Positions 8,606 to 16,974 of a DNA stretch of 32,373 bases are shown here, piece by piece (position 1 is the stretch's first letter; each line of letters starts with the position of its first letter). The position numbers were made by a program, and so were the translations under genes. The stretch comes from Chloroflexota bacterium (GTDB lineage: Bacteria > Chloroflexota > UBA6077 > JACCZL01). The stretch is from NCBI GenBank assembly GCA_030447245.1, contig JAUJPG010000040.1:4569-36941 (forward strand). The letters run 5' to 3'. The notes beneath the pieces were generated by a model. The model was not told where the DNA came from, did not search any database, and worked only from the letters and a program-made list of their open reading frames with translations.

Positions 8606-8698
8606 GCCCAATTTCTAGCCCACGACGTTGCAGAAGACGAGGCACGCTTCCGCCCGCCGTCACGCGGCCGGGTGCGCGGCGAGCGTGCAACTGATGCG

Positions 8699-8905
8699 TC
8701 AGTTCGACGCCCTCAGCAACCGCGGGACATTGACGCCCAAGACGCCATCGAGGTCCGCGGACGAGAGGATGGACTCGCCGACGATGCGCAGGTAGTGGAG
8801 CGCCTGCCGATAGGTGCAGTTGCGCTCGACGTTCGGGATGTCCGAACCTCAGACCAGGCGCTCGCCGCCGTCCACCTGGATCGCCCGCGCCGCCCAGCCA
8901 GACCA
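8699..8905 (-). pseudogene. Amidohydrolase_2 C-terminal remnant with in-frame TGA
   Basis: On the minus strand one frame reads AARAIQVDGGERLV-stop-GSDIPNVERN, then CTYRQALHYLRIVGE and SADLDGVLGVNVPRLLRASN before a natural TGA at 8699-8701. This is the C-terminal signature of amidohydrolase_2 (PF04909-type) proteins, where the motif is LVWGSDxP followed by a short helical tail ending in GxNxxRLL. The internal TGA (8849-8851) replaces the Trp codon TGG. Nothing of the N-terminal metal site is readable upstream, because the MpaB gene ends at 9007. About 65 codons survive, so this is a decayed gene end rather than a functional gene. Confidence 0.7.
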
Positions 8906-9006
8906 CGACCGTCCGCGCGTGCCATGCGGTCACGATCGTGTGACGCGCAGCTGCTTGTCCCGACCGATCGAGACGCTCCGCCATTCCGCGCGCCAGGTTC
9001 GGGCCG

Positions 9007-9885
9007 CTATGCGGCGCGAGGGTCGACGGCGTCGCGGGCCCGGGTGATCGCTGCGCGGGCGGCTGGCCAGTGGCGCACGGAGGAGGGGGTGCGCGCCAGC
9101 AAGGCGCGGGTCACCGCGGCCGAAAGGCGTAATGCGTCTTCGTGGCGCCGCGTCCAGCGCAGCCCGTACGCGCGTCGGAGGATCGGCGGCAGGAGGCCGA
9201 TCGTCGGAAGCTGGGTCAGCCAGACCAGTGGCTGGGCGGCTCGCGGCAGCACGGGATGAATGATCTCGCGGGCCAGGACGCGGGCGGTTTCGCCAACCGC
9301 GATCTCGCTGCTCCCCAGCGTGGCGGTTATGTACGCACGGAGCTCCGCGGTGCTGGCCGGCAGGTAGCCGCGTGGCAGGCCGAGCAGCGGCTCCACCCTA
9401 CTCCCCTCCTGGCAATAGCGGTCCTTCTCCTCGACCGTCAGCGGCCCGACGTAGAGCTCGTACGTCCGCGGGAACACGTCCAGAACTGTCGAGTGAACCC
9501 AGCGTAACAGCTCCGGATCGTGCGCGGAGTACGCCGTGCCATCCGTCCAGGCGCCGACGGTCTCCCCCACGGTGCCGTGGACTCGATCGTGGATGGCATT
9601 GATCGTGCGAGCCGCGCGCTCGACGTGTTCGGGTGTGCCAAACGTCAGGTCCAGCATCGTGTCGAGCGTCCGCTTCAGCCGTCGCGGTCGCCCGCCCGGG
9701 TCGGTAAGGAAGAGGCTGTGCTCGGTCACTCCCGCGGCGACGAGCGGGTGCGCCACTTGCATCAGGATCGCAGCGCTCCAGCCGAGCAGCACGACAACTT
9801 CCTGGTTGATCTTCCAGGCTACACTCTCGAGGGCGATCACCTCGCGGTTGGGGTGGGTATGTATCGTCCAGCTGTCATCGTCCAT
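9007..9885 (-). CDS. MpaB/DUF2236 family oxygenase-like protein
   Basis: This 292-residue protein fits the DUF2236 family, which includes the MpaB heme oxygenase of mycophenolic acid synthesis and the latex-clearing protein Lcp. Recognisable parts are the N-terminal EVVVLLGWSAAILMQVAHPL with its conserved His46 (candidate heme ligand by family analogy), the YSAHDPELLRWVHSTVLD motif, the YELYVGPLTVEEKDRYCQEG stretch and the C-terminal LLPPILRRAYGLRW. No signal peptide is evident. The ATG at 9885 has no strong ribosome site. It follows the lipoprotein gene on the same strand (91-base gap) and precedes the amidohydrolase remnant. Family members are functionally diverse, so no substrate is proposed. 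Confidence 0.85.
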   Translation of the reverse strand: MDDDSWTIHTHPNREVIALESVAWKINQEVVVLLGWSAAILMQVAHPLVAAGVTEHSLFLTDPGGRPRRLKRTLDTMLDLTFGTPEHVERAARTINAIHDRVHGTVGETVGAWTDGTAYSAHDPELLRWVHSTVLDVFPRTYELYVGPLTVEEKDRYCQEGSRVEPLLGLPRGYLPASTAELRAYITATLGSSEIAVGETARVLAREIIHPVLPRAAQPLVWLTQLPTIGLLPPILRRAYGLRWTRRHEDALRLSAAVTRALLARTPSSVRHWPAARAAITRARDAVDPRAA

Positions 9886-9976
9886 GGCGCCTAAAGGATG
9901 AAGCGAGGCGGTGCGGCCCGTCTACCATTCCGGTGCCCGTGGGTACGCTCGGACGCTTTCTAGCCCACCGAGCGGC

Positions 9977-10639
9977 CTATGGGCGTGGGATGACGAACTC
10001 GGCCTGAACAGCGCCCTGGGCATTGAGCATTTGGATCGTCGCGCCAGGCTGGAGGCCGGCGATAAGCGACGCGGCCTGAGCTCCGAGGTAGACGTCGCGC
10101 CCAGTGCTCGTCCCAGTCGCGGTGTGGATCACAACAGTGTCCCCGGGTGCCGCGCTGGTGTTCGGCGGCATCGTCGCGGACGCGCTGCCGACCCGTAGCT
10201 GCCAGTTGGACATGTCTACGGCCTGCGTGCCAGCATTCTGAACCGTAATCGTCGTGTCCGCCGGGTTCAGACTGATCCCCGCGAACCGAATCGGAGATGC
10301 CGCGGTGATCTGCGTCGCGAGCGGGGAGGCCGCCGCGGCAACCTGGGTAGCGACCGGTGAGGCCACTGCCGCCACCTGAGTCGCCACCGGAGACGCGCCC
10401 GCCGCGATCTGGGTCGCGCCAGGCGATGCGACAGCGGCGGCAGTCGCCACCGCGGGTGAGGCGCCGGCGGCGGCGGGCGAGGCTGCCGCAACAACCTGCG
10501 TCGCCGCGGCGCCGACAGTCGGTGCGCTCGGGGCGGCGCCCGGCGTGCAGCCGGATACCACCATCGTTGCTACGATCAACGATGATCGGGCCAGCCACTC
10601 GGCACGCAACCGGGCCGGACGAGATTCCGCTACTTGCAC
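9977..10639 (-). CDS. Lipoprotein with lamin-tail domain (LTD)
   Basis: A GTG at 10639, eight bases after GGGGAGG, starts a 220-residue exported protein. The N-terminus has basic residues, a hydrophobic core (SSLIVATMVVSGC) and a lipobox ending at Cys31. Residues about 35-117 are an Ala-rich linker with an 11-residue repeat of the form ASPVATQVAAV in four near copies (residues 71-113). The C-terminal 100 residues resemble the LTD immunoglobulin-like fold: GISLNPADTTITVQNAG, VDMSNWQLRV, then GDTVVIHTATG and a closing PGATIQMLNAQG. LTD modules on bacterial surfaces are associated with nucleases, adhesins or polymer binding, but here the domain stands alone, so the function is unknown. It lies 102 bases downstream of the Rieske gene on the same strand. 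Confidence 0.75.
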   Translation of the reverse strand: MQVAESRPARLRAEWLARSSLIVATMVVSGCTPGAAPSAPTVGAAATQVVAAASPAAAGASPAVATAAAVASPGATQIAAGASPVATQVAAVASPVATQVAAAASPLATQITAASPIRFAGISLNPADTTITVQNAGTQAVDMSNWQLRVGSASATMPPNTSAAPGDTVVIHTATGTSTGRDVYLGAQAASLIAGLQPGATIQMLNAQGAVQAEFVIPRP

Positions 10640-10741
10640 TGTGCACACCTCCCCACGCCGTTCATTGCTCCTCTTGCCCGCTCGCAGGGAACGTGCCAGC
10701 AAGCCAGCCGCTACCCAAAACGACGGCCAGTCTCGGCTTGC

Positions 10742-11662
10742 TCAGCCCTCGCGCACCGCCCGCACTTCGACGTTGCCATCGCGCACCCGCGCCTCGAAGT
10801 GTGGCTGGGGCGCAGTCGCCGGCGACTGCACCACCGTGCCGTCGTGCATGTTGAAGATCGAGCCGTGCCAGGGACACTGGACGCAGTCGCCATCCACGAG
10901 CTTGCCCTCGGCCAGCGGTCCCCCAGCGTGGGTGCAGGTGCCGTTCAACGCCAGGACCTGGTTGCCGCGCTTGAGTAGGACCAGCGGGATCTTCTGCCCG
11001 TCGACCTCGATCTCTCCCGCGGAGAGCTCCCCCTCGACGAGGCTACTGGCAGGAGCGGCGACCTGGAACTCCGAGATCGCCGGGCTGGCGCCTTCAACCT
11101 CGGTGCTCCACGCGGTCCGGCTGACGCCGACTCCAAGGTTGTACGCGAGCTCCCCACCCAGGTACCCCGAGACACCGGTCGTCCCCAGTCCGAGCGTCGA
11201 CAGACTGATGCCTAGCTTGCGGTGGCCGGCCGCGCGTGCCGCCCACGAGCCGGCGTAGCACCCGAGCGCAATGGTGTTCAGCAGGGCATGGGCCATGCCG
11301 ACGCGCCGCGGCTTGGACTGGATGTCGTGCCACTGGGCGAGCCCGGCGGCGGCCGTCGGCAGCGACGATAGAATGCCTAGCCCGATCGAGGCGTCCGCGG
11401 CGCGCTGCTCGCCCAGCACATCCAGGACGGCAGCGGTCGACCAAGCGCCGAGCGGCAGGAAAACCAGAGCTGGATGGAGCGGGTGGCCCAGCCACGTTCC
11501 ATTCAGGAAGTCCTTGGCGGCCTGCGCAGACGGCCCGCCGGTCTCCATCGCTTCGGTCAAGCCAGCCTGGAGGCGTTCCGACAGCCCGTCGAGCCAGCCC
11601 GACAGCCCCTGCTCTTCGTCGTCCAAGAAGCTCGTCATCGACTTCCACGCGTCTAGCGCCAT
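10742..11662 (-). CDS. DUF2231 membrane domain fused to a Rieske [2Fe-2S] domain
   Basis: This 306-residue protein combines an N-terminal four-helix membrane domain of the DUF2231 type (GHPLHPALVFLPLGAW with H60 and H63; GLAQWHD; MAHALLNTIALGCYAGSW; STLGLGTTGVSGYLGG; residues about 55-175) with a C-terminal Rieske ferredoxin domain. The cluster ligands are C243-T-H245 and C263-P-W-H266. DUF2231 domains are often heme-binding candidates because of their conserved His residues, so an electron path from a membrane cofactor to the Rieske centre is plausible; this is inference. ATG at 11662 sits five bases after GGAGG. The gene is followed by the LTD lipoprotein gene and is divergent from the glycosyltransferase gene. 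Confidence 0.88.
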   Translation of the reverse strand: MALDAWKSMTSFLDDEEQGLSGWLDGLSERLQAGLTEAMETGGPSAQAAKDFLNGTWLGHPLHPALVFLPLGAWSTAAVLDVLGEQRAADASIGLGILSSLPTAAAGLAQWHDIQSKPRRVGMAHALLNTIALGCYAGSWAARAAGHRKLGISLSTLGLGTTGVSGYLGGELAYNLGVGVSRTAWSTEVEGASPAISEFQVAAPASSLVEGELSAGEIEVDGQKIPLVLLKRGNQVLALNGTCTHAGGPLAEGKLVDGDCVQCPWHGSIFNMHDGTVVQSPATAPQPHFEARVRDGNVEVRAVREG

Positions 11663-11982
11663 CTCAGCCTCCAAAGAAGATCCTGCCGCACTACGAGCCT
11701 GCCTGCTATCGTCCGCGCCGATTCGTCGCAGAATGCGTTCCAGGCGTTTGACGCGTCTGGCGGCGGCGACGATGTGAGCGCGGCCGCGCCCGCTTGGTCC
11801 CGGTCTGGACGCATAACGGAGCGTGAGGGTCTGGTATCATCCGGCGCGTCTCGACCGCAGGCGAGCGTGATACCGTTCCCGCCAGCATCCATGATCGATC
11901 TTAGCTGGTCAGCGTCCGCCGAGCCGCGGGGCCGACGCATACGGCGTGGGCGGCTCGGTTGGACCAGGGGGCTGGTGTAGGC
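11663..11982. other. Divergent intergenic region
   Basis: These 320 bases lie between the divergent Rieske and glycosyltransferase genes. I see no convincing coding sequence, RNA gene or repeat. It should hold promoters for both directions; one candidate is given separately, and a weaker TAAGAT hexamer occurs on the minus strand at 11898-11903. Confidence 0.5.
11835..11840 (+). promoter_or_regulatory. Candidate extended -10 promoter for the glycosyltransferase gene
   Basis: TGG directly precedes TATCAT (11835-11840), giving an extended -10 pattern TGnTATCAT. No matching -35 hexamer is visible. A start near 11847 would leave a leader of about 135 bases. Confidence 0.3.
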
Positions 11983-13479
11983 ATGGAGCTTGCGCGATCC
12001 GCCACGCCGACGGCGACCCTGCTCGCCGCGCCGCGCGCCCACTCGATCTTCGGTCTCCGTGCCCATCCGGACCTGGTGATCGCCGCGACGCTGTTCCTGC
12101 TCGGGGCGGCGCCGCGGCTGGCCTACGTCGCCTGGGCGCCGGTCTTCATCGGCGGCGACTCGCTCCAATATTTCCAGCCGGTCCATGATCTGCTGAACGG
12201 GCGCGGTTTCACGCTGTCGCTCAAGCGACCGCCGGCGTACCCGGCGCTGCTCCTGGCGTCACAGGTGATCTTCGGCCCGAGCTTTGTGCCGATCATCGTC
12301 GTCCAGCACCTGCTCGGGGCGGCCACGGTGTCCCTGACGTACGGGATCGGGCGGATGACCTTCGGTCGGCCGGTCGGCGTCCTCGCCGCACTGCTCGTGG
12401 CGGCGGCCGGCCCGCTGATGCGCTGGGAACACTTCCTGATGAGCGAGGCGCTGTTCACCTTCAGCCACACACTGGCCGTGTTCTTGATCGTTCTCGGACT
12501 GCGTCGGCGCGCGGCCTGGCCGTGGGTAGCCGCCGGGCTCGCGGTGGGGCTGGCAATGCTGACGCGTTCAGCCGGCCAGGTGCTGCTGCTGGCGATCCCG
12601 CCGGCCCTGCTGGCCGTCGAGCGTGCCTGGCGGCCTGCGCTCACCAAGACGGCGCTGATGTTCGGGGCCTGCGCGCTGGTCGTGGTGCCCTGGATGGCCC
12701 GCAATTGGTTCGTCCACGGCGCGTTCACGACGGCCGGCGCGGCTGGGCAGAACTTGATCACGTACACCGCGATCATCCATCGCCCGGACTTCTCGTTCGA
12801 GGACCCGATGGTCGTCGCATTGGACGCCGACCCGAAGAAGGCGACTGCCCGCAAGATCGTTCAGAAGGCCCTGGAAGACAAACTCGTCAAGCCACAGCTC
12901 GACGTGACCGGCCTGGGCATCCACAACCGAATCATGGAAGAGACGCGGATGTCCCAGGCCCAGGCCGACGCGGTGATGCGGGAGATCGCCCTCCGCGCGA
13001 TCGTCTCGCGGCCGGAGGCGTACGTGCGGAACACCCTCGAGGATTTTGTCGAGATCTTCCAGGGCCGCGAGGAGGACCTCCGCGATCATTGGGATCTCTG
13101 GACGAGCCGAGGCTGGCGCGGGCCCTTCGCCCGCTTCGTTGGCCCGGCCAGTCCAGACCAGGAGGCGGCGTTTGCGCGGCTGGCGGTCCTGGACGGCCTG
13201 TACCATCCAGCCCGCGCCTGGGCGCCCCTGGCCGCGCTGTTCGTCCTGGGCCTGGGCCTCTCGATAGCCGTGGGGCCGTACCGGCCGGCGCTGATTGTCG
13301 CGTTCGCGGCGCTCGCGCTGATACTCGTGAGCGCGGCGACGGTCGGCTTCGTCCCACGCTACCGCCTGCCGCCGGACCCGCTCATCAGCGTGGTCGCGAT
13401 GGGTGGGCTGGTCGGCAGCTGGGCCCTGCTTCGGCGGCGTCTCGTCGAGCGAGGCAGGACAAGCCGCGCGCCGGCCTGA
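11983..13479 (+). CDS. Membrane glycosyltransferase of the ArnT/PMT (GT39/GT83-like) type
   Basis: The 498-residue product is a polytopic membrane protein with about 10-11 hydrophobic segments. The first loop carries Asp59 in VFIGGDSLQYFQPVHDLLNG, matching the catalytic acidic residue of the first external loop in protein mannosyltransferase/ArnT-like GT-C enzymes, followed by KRPPAYPALLL. A soluble segment of about 150 residues (from about residue 265 to 410) precedes the last three helices. GT-C enzymes use polyprenyl-phosphate sugars to modify proteins, lipid or polymers outside the membrane. ATG at 11983 is preferred over a TTG at 11959 because of the GGGGGCTGG stretch upstream. Donor and acceptor are unknown, and no sugar-nucleotide genes are nearby. 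Confidence 0.85.
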   Translation: MELARSATPTATLLAAPRAHSIFGLRAHPDLVIAATLFLLGAAPRLAYVAWAPVFIGGDSLQYFQPVHDLLNGRGFTLSLKRPPAYPALLLASQVIFGPSFVPIIVVQHLLGAATVSLTYGIGRMTFGRPVGVLAALLVAAAGPLMRWEHFLMSEALFTFSHTLAVFLIVLGLRRRAAWPWVAAGLAVGLAMLTRSAGQVLLLAIPPALLAVERAWRPALTKTALMFGACALVVVPWMARNWFVHGAFTTAGAAGQNLITYTAIIHRPDFSFEDPMVVALDADPKKATARKIVQKALEDKLVKPQLDVTGLGIHNRIMEETRMSQAQADAVMREIALRAIVSRPEAYVRNTLEDFVEIFQGREEDLRDHWDLWTSRGWRGPFARFVGPASPDQEAAFARLAVLDGLYHPARAWAPLAALFVLGLGLSIAVGPYRPALIVAFAALALILVSAATVGFVPRYRLPPDPLISVVAMGGLVGSWALLRRRLVERGRTSRAPA

Positions 13480-13572
13480 CACCCGGACACTGGGATCCCC
13501 GGCGGAAATCGTGGTGTCGCGCTGGCGCGCGTGGCAGGCTTCCTGCAGATGTGATCGTGCCGCGGCTCGGAC

Positions 13573-13593
13573 CCCGCGGTCGCTGACCGCGGG
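13573..13593 (+). terminator. Hairpin between the glycosyltransferase and HtrA genes
   Basis: CCCGCGGTC (13573-13581) pairs perfectly with GACCGCGGG (13585-13593) around a 3-base loop. It lies 93 bases after the glycosyltransferase stop. No T-tract follows, so it may be a factor-assisted terminator or a processing structure. Confidence 0.45.
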
Positions 13594-13633
13594 ACGTCCG
13601 GGGGCGGAGAAGTACGGGAGAGGTAACCACCAG

Positions 13634-14911
13634 ATGCAGACACTCCGTCTGATCCTGATTGCCGTGGTCAGCTCGGCGAGCACGCTGGTCCTGGCTGGCG
13701 GCTGCGACGCGATCCGCTCCGGTGAGTCCAAACGGGTCGAGACGGCGCCGAACGCGGCGACGGCCGGCGTCCCGCCGACGGCGGCTGGGCAGCCGCCGGC
13801 CGCGGCAGGCCCCCCCTCGGCGCCCGCCCAGGCAGCTGCCCAGCAGCCGGCCGCGGCCGGTCCCGCCTCGGCACCCGCCGCCCAAGCCGCTCCCGTCGTG
13901 CAGGCGGCGCCCGCCGCCCAGGGTGCCGAGGCGGCTATTCGCGTGTACCAGAGCGTTCGTCCGTCGGTCGTGACGGTGATCAGCTCGGTCGTCCAGCCCG
14001 GGTTCCGCTCGGAGCCGACGCCGCAGGGGACCGGCTCGGGCTTCATGCTCGACGAGCGGGGCCACATCTTGACCAACAATCACGTCGTCCAGGAGGCGGA
14101 CAAGTTGGAAGTCACGCTCCCGAACGGCGTGACGATCCCGGCCGAGCTCGTCGGTCGGGACCCGCGCTTCGACCTCGCGGTCGTGCGGGCGCAGGTCCCG
14201 CGCGAGCAGCTGCGTGCCGTGACCCTGGCCGATTCCGACCAGATCCAGGTCGGCGAGCAGGCGATTGCGATCGGCAACCCGTACGGGCTCGAGGGGACCG
14301 TGACCAGCGGGATCGTCAGCGCCCGTCGTCCGGTGGTCAGCGAGCCCCAGGGGGATGGGGTGCTGGTCAATGCCATCCAGACGGATGCGTCGATCAACCC
14401 GGGCAACTCCGGCGGGCCGCTGATGAACGCGCGCGGCGAAGTGATCGGGATCAACACGATGGGCCTCCAACCTAGCGGCGGTCAGGCTGGCCTGAACTTC
14501 GCCATTCCGATCAACAACGCCAAGAGAGTCTTGCCGGACCTGATCAGCAAGGGGTCGTATCCGCACCCGTACGTCGGTATCGCGAGCGCCGAGATCACCG
14601 AGACGCTGGCGCAGAGTTTGAACTTGCCGGTTCGGCAGGGATTGCTCATCCAATCGGTCGAGCCGAACAGCGGCGGAGGCCGGGCCGGTCTGCGGGGCGG
14701 CTCTGGCTCGGAGAACGCGCGTTCCCGCCAGGTTGCCGTTGGCGGCGACATCATCACGGCTATCGACGGCCAGCCGGTGCGGCGCCCCGAAGACTTCGTC
14801 GCATACCTTGAAGCCAACAAGCGAGCCGGCGACACCGTGACGTTGACGATCGTGCGCGACGGGCAGCCTCGTGACGTGCAGGTCACCCTGGGCGAACGCC
14901 CCCGACGCTAA
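13634..14911 (+). CDS. HtrA/DegP-like trypsin-fold serine protease with PDZ domain, lipoprotein
   Basis: This 425-residue protease has an export signal with a lipobox ending at Cys24 (VLAGGC), so it should be anchored outside the membrane. Residues 40-100 are a Pro/Ala-rich linker. The S1C trypsin domain follows with the catalytic triad His150 (ILTNNHVV), Asp180 (DPRFDLAVV) and Ser259 (NPGNSGGPL), and the oxyanion region QTDASINPG. A single PDZ domain spans about residues 312-420 (YVGIASAEIT, GGDIITAIDGQPV). An insertion of about 20 Gly/Ser/Arg-rich residues (346-368) sits in the PDZ domain where relatives have a short AGL loop. Role by family: envelope protein quality control. The ATG at 13634 follows GGGAGAGG by about 10 bases; a transfer of function to the adjacent ABC importer is not implied. 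Confidence 0.93.
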   Translation: MQTLRLILIAVVSSASTLVLAGGCDAIRSGESKRVETAPNAATAGVPPTAAGQPPAAAGPPSAPAQAAAQQPAAAGPASAPAAQAAPVVQAAPAAQGAEAAIRVYQSVRPSVVTVISSVVQPGFRSEPTPQGTGSGFMLDERGHILTNNHVVQEADKLEVTLPNGVTIPAELVGRDPRFDLAVVRAQVPREQLRAVTLADSDQIQVGEQAIAIGNPYGLEGTVTSGIVSARRPVVSEPQGDGVLVNAIQTDASINPGNSGGPLMNARGEVIGINTMGLQPSGGQAGLNFAIPINNAKRVLPDLISKGSYPHPYVGIASAEITETLAQSLNLPVRQGLLIQSVEPNSGGGRAGLRGGSGSENARSRQVAVGGDIITAIDGQPVRRPEDFVAYLEANKRAGDTVTLTIVRDGQPRDVQVTLGERPRR

Positions 14912-15054
14912 CCCCGTGGCGCCCGCGGGCGTCGCGTCCTGGCTGGGAGCCGCGAATGGTGCCGGCTCCGCTTGCGCGGCGTGGAGGCCCGCTCCTATGC
15001 TGTGCGCGTGGGGCGTGGATGTGCGCCGGACGCCGGCAGGGACGGAGGTACGAC

Positions 15055-16110
15055 GTGAACGCGAAGCCAATCGCGGCAAAGCTGAGCAGCCTGGTGGTAG
15101 CGCTTGTGGTGTCCCTTTCCTGGTGGGGCTGCACCGCCGCGCCGGCCCCGACCGCGGGCCCGGCGACCAAGGCAGAGGAGCAGCCACCGGCTCAGCCGGT
15201 CAAGATCCGGATGGGGTGGGGCATCCCGGCCGAGGAGATCAAGTACGTGATGCAGGCGCGCCCAGAGCTAGCGCCAAACCTGAGCACCTGGTACTCGATC
15301 GAGTGGAACCAGTTCGCCGGCACGGCGCTCGGCGTTCAGGGCCTGGCGGCCGGCACACTCGACGCGGCCACCGTCGGCTCGCTATCCGTCGCGAACGGGC
15401 TCGACCAGGGCGCTGACATCGTGATCACCGGTGAGTTCATCGAGGAGCGGGCGCCGAACTTTTCATCGACCTGGCTGGTGAAGACCGACTCCGGGATCAA
15501 TTCCGTTGCCGATATGCGTGGGAAGAACATGGGCTCGAGTGCGATCGGTGGCTCGACGGACTACATCGCCAAGTACAAGCTGCGTAACGACGCCGGCCTT
15601 GAAGACGCGCGGGACTACAAGACGGTCGAGGTCACGTTCTCGCTCATGACCGAGGCTCTCGCGTCCGGCAAGATCGACGCCGGCAACTTCCCGCAGCCGT
15701 TCTACGGAGCGGCGATGGCGACCGGCCAGTTCAAGCCACTGTTCAAGCTGACTGACGTTCAGCCGGAGTTCGTCCAGCTCCTCCAGGGCTTCAGCCGCGA
15801 CTTCGTCAAGCAGAACCCGACGACCGTCCGGAAGTTTGTCGAGGATTGGACGACCGTTGCGAAGTACACCGAGGATCCAGCTAACCGCGAGGCGGTCATC
15901 GAGGCCAGCTCCAAGGCGACCAAGCTGCCGGCCGAGGTGCTGCAACGCTACTTGCTGAGCGAGAATGACTTCTTCCGCCCGCGCAACGGCGCGCTGAACG
16001 TCGAGGGTCTCCAGAAGAACTGGGACTTCCTCCGCAAGGAGGGCGGGATCAAGAAGGAGCTGAAGGTGACTGACCACATCATCCCCGAGCTCCTGCCGCC
16101 GGCGGAGTAG
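15055..16110 (+). CDS. ABC transporter substrate-binding lipoprotein (NMT1/NrtA/SsuA type)
   Basis: A GTG at 15055, six bases after GGAGG, starts a 351-residue lipoprotein (lipobox SWWGC, Cys26) with a short Ala/Pro linker. The mature part has the SsuA/TauA/NrtA pattern: KIRMGWGIPAEEIKYVMQA, the substrate-pocket motif AGTLDAATVGSLS, DMRGKNMGSS, and LASGKIDAGNFPQPF. It is followed at 24 bases by the ATPase gene and then two permease genes, forming an importer. The Trp-Tyr-Ser-Ile-Glu-Trp segment and lack of familiar ligand motifs do not allow a choice among sulfonate, nitrate, pyrimidine or aromatic substrates. Confidence 0.9.
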   Translation: MNAKPIAAKLSSLVVALVVSLSWWGCTAAPAPTAGPATKAEEQPPAQPVKIRMGWGIPAEEIKYVMQARPELAPNLSTWYSIEWNQFAGTALGVQGLAAGTLDAATVGSLSVANGLDQGADIVITGEFIEERAPNFSSTWLVKTDSGINSVADMRGKNMGSSAIGGSTDYIAKYKLRNDAGLEDARDYKTVEVTFSLMTEALASGKIDAGNFPQPFYGAAMATGQFKPLFKLTDVQPEFVQLLQGFSRDFVKQNPTTVRKFVEDWTTVAKYTEDPANREAVIEASSKATKLPAEVLQRYLLSENDFFRPRNGALNVEGLQKNWDFLRKEGGIKKELKVTDHIIPELLPPAE

Positions 16111-16134
16111 CACGCTGTCACACGCTCGACGATC

Positions 16135-16974
16135 ATGGCCGTGGTAACGGGTAGATCGGTCGAGGCACCTGCCGCCGTGAAGGTCGCCGCGCGGGGCGTG
16201 CGCAAGGTCTTCACCAGTCGACAGGGTGTCCAGCGCGCGGCCATCGACGGAGTCCACCTGGACGCCGCGCCGGGCGAGTTTGTCTCGATCGTCGGGCCGT
16301 CCGGTTGCGGCAAGTCGACGTTCCTGTACATCGTTGGCGGGTTCGTCGAGCCGACGGCCGGCGGCGTGACGGTCGACGGCCGGCCAGTCCGGGCACCGGG
16401 TCCGGAGCGGGGGATCGTGTTCCAGGAGTCGGCGCTGTTCCCCTGGAAGACAGTCCTCGGCAACGTCACCTATGGGCTGGCCGAGCAGGGGCTGCCGCGG
16501 GATCGGCAGCGCGCCGTAGCGCGCATGTACCTCGAGATGGTCAACCTGCGCGGCGTCGAAGGGCTCTACCCGAAGGAGCTATCAGGCGGGATGCAACAGC
16601 GGGTGGCGATCGCCCGCACGCTCGCGACCGATCCCGATGTCCTCCTGATGGATGAGCCATTCGGCTCGCTGGACGCCCAGACGCGAGCAATCTTGCAGAT
16701 CGAGCTGAACGGTATTTGGGAGCGAACCGGTAAGACGATCCTGTTCGTGACCCACTCCGTTGAAGAGGCGATCTTCCTCTCGGATCGGATCTACGTCTTC
16801 TCGGCGCGTCCCGCGACGGTCAAGGCGGTCATCCCGGTCGATCTGCCCCGGCCGCGTGACCGCGATGCGATCATCCAGGCGCCAACGTACGCTCGGCTCC
16901 ATCGTGATATCTGGGAGCTCCTGCGCCACGAGCAGAAGACCGACGGCGAGCGTGGTCGTGGCGACGGCCACTAG
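16135..16974 (+). CDS. ABC transporter ATP-binding protein (SsuB/TauB/NrtD type)
   Basis: This 279-residue ATPase drives the importer encoded around it. All nucleotide-binding motifs are intact: Walker A GPSGCGKST (54-62), Q-loop Gln97 in IVFQESALFPW, signature LSGGMQQR (149-156), Walker B VLLMDEP (169-175) and H-loop His207 (VTHSVEEA). The FQESALFPWKTV stretch is typical of the taurine/nitrate/sulfonate class. The start ATG at 16135 has a weak ribosome site, and coupling to the binding-protein gene 24 bases upstream is likely. The 3' end overlaps the start of the first permease gene by 23 bases. Confidence 0.95.
   Translation: MAVVTGRSVEAPAAVKVAARGVRKVFTSRQGVQRAAIDGVHLDAAPGEFVSIVGPSGCGKSTFLYIVGGFVEPTAGGVTVDGRPVRAPGPERGIVFQESALFPWKTVLGNVTYGLAEQGLPRDRQRAVARMYLEMVNLRGVEGLYPKELSGGMQQRVAIARTLATDPDVLLMDEPFGSLDAQTRAILQIELNGIWERTGKTILFVTHSVEEAIFLSDRIYVFSARPATVKAVIPVDLPRPRDRDAIIQAPTYARLHRDIWELLRHEQKTDGERGRGDGH

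Noticed and set aside
8849..8851. TGA for Trp here and at 27371-27373 suggested reassigned UGA=Trp, or further selenoproteins
   Set aside because: Both lie in truncated gene fragments. Intact genes use TGG for Trp throughout, and many end in TGA. The expected residue is Trp, not Cys, so selenocysteine is not supported.
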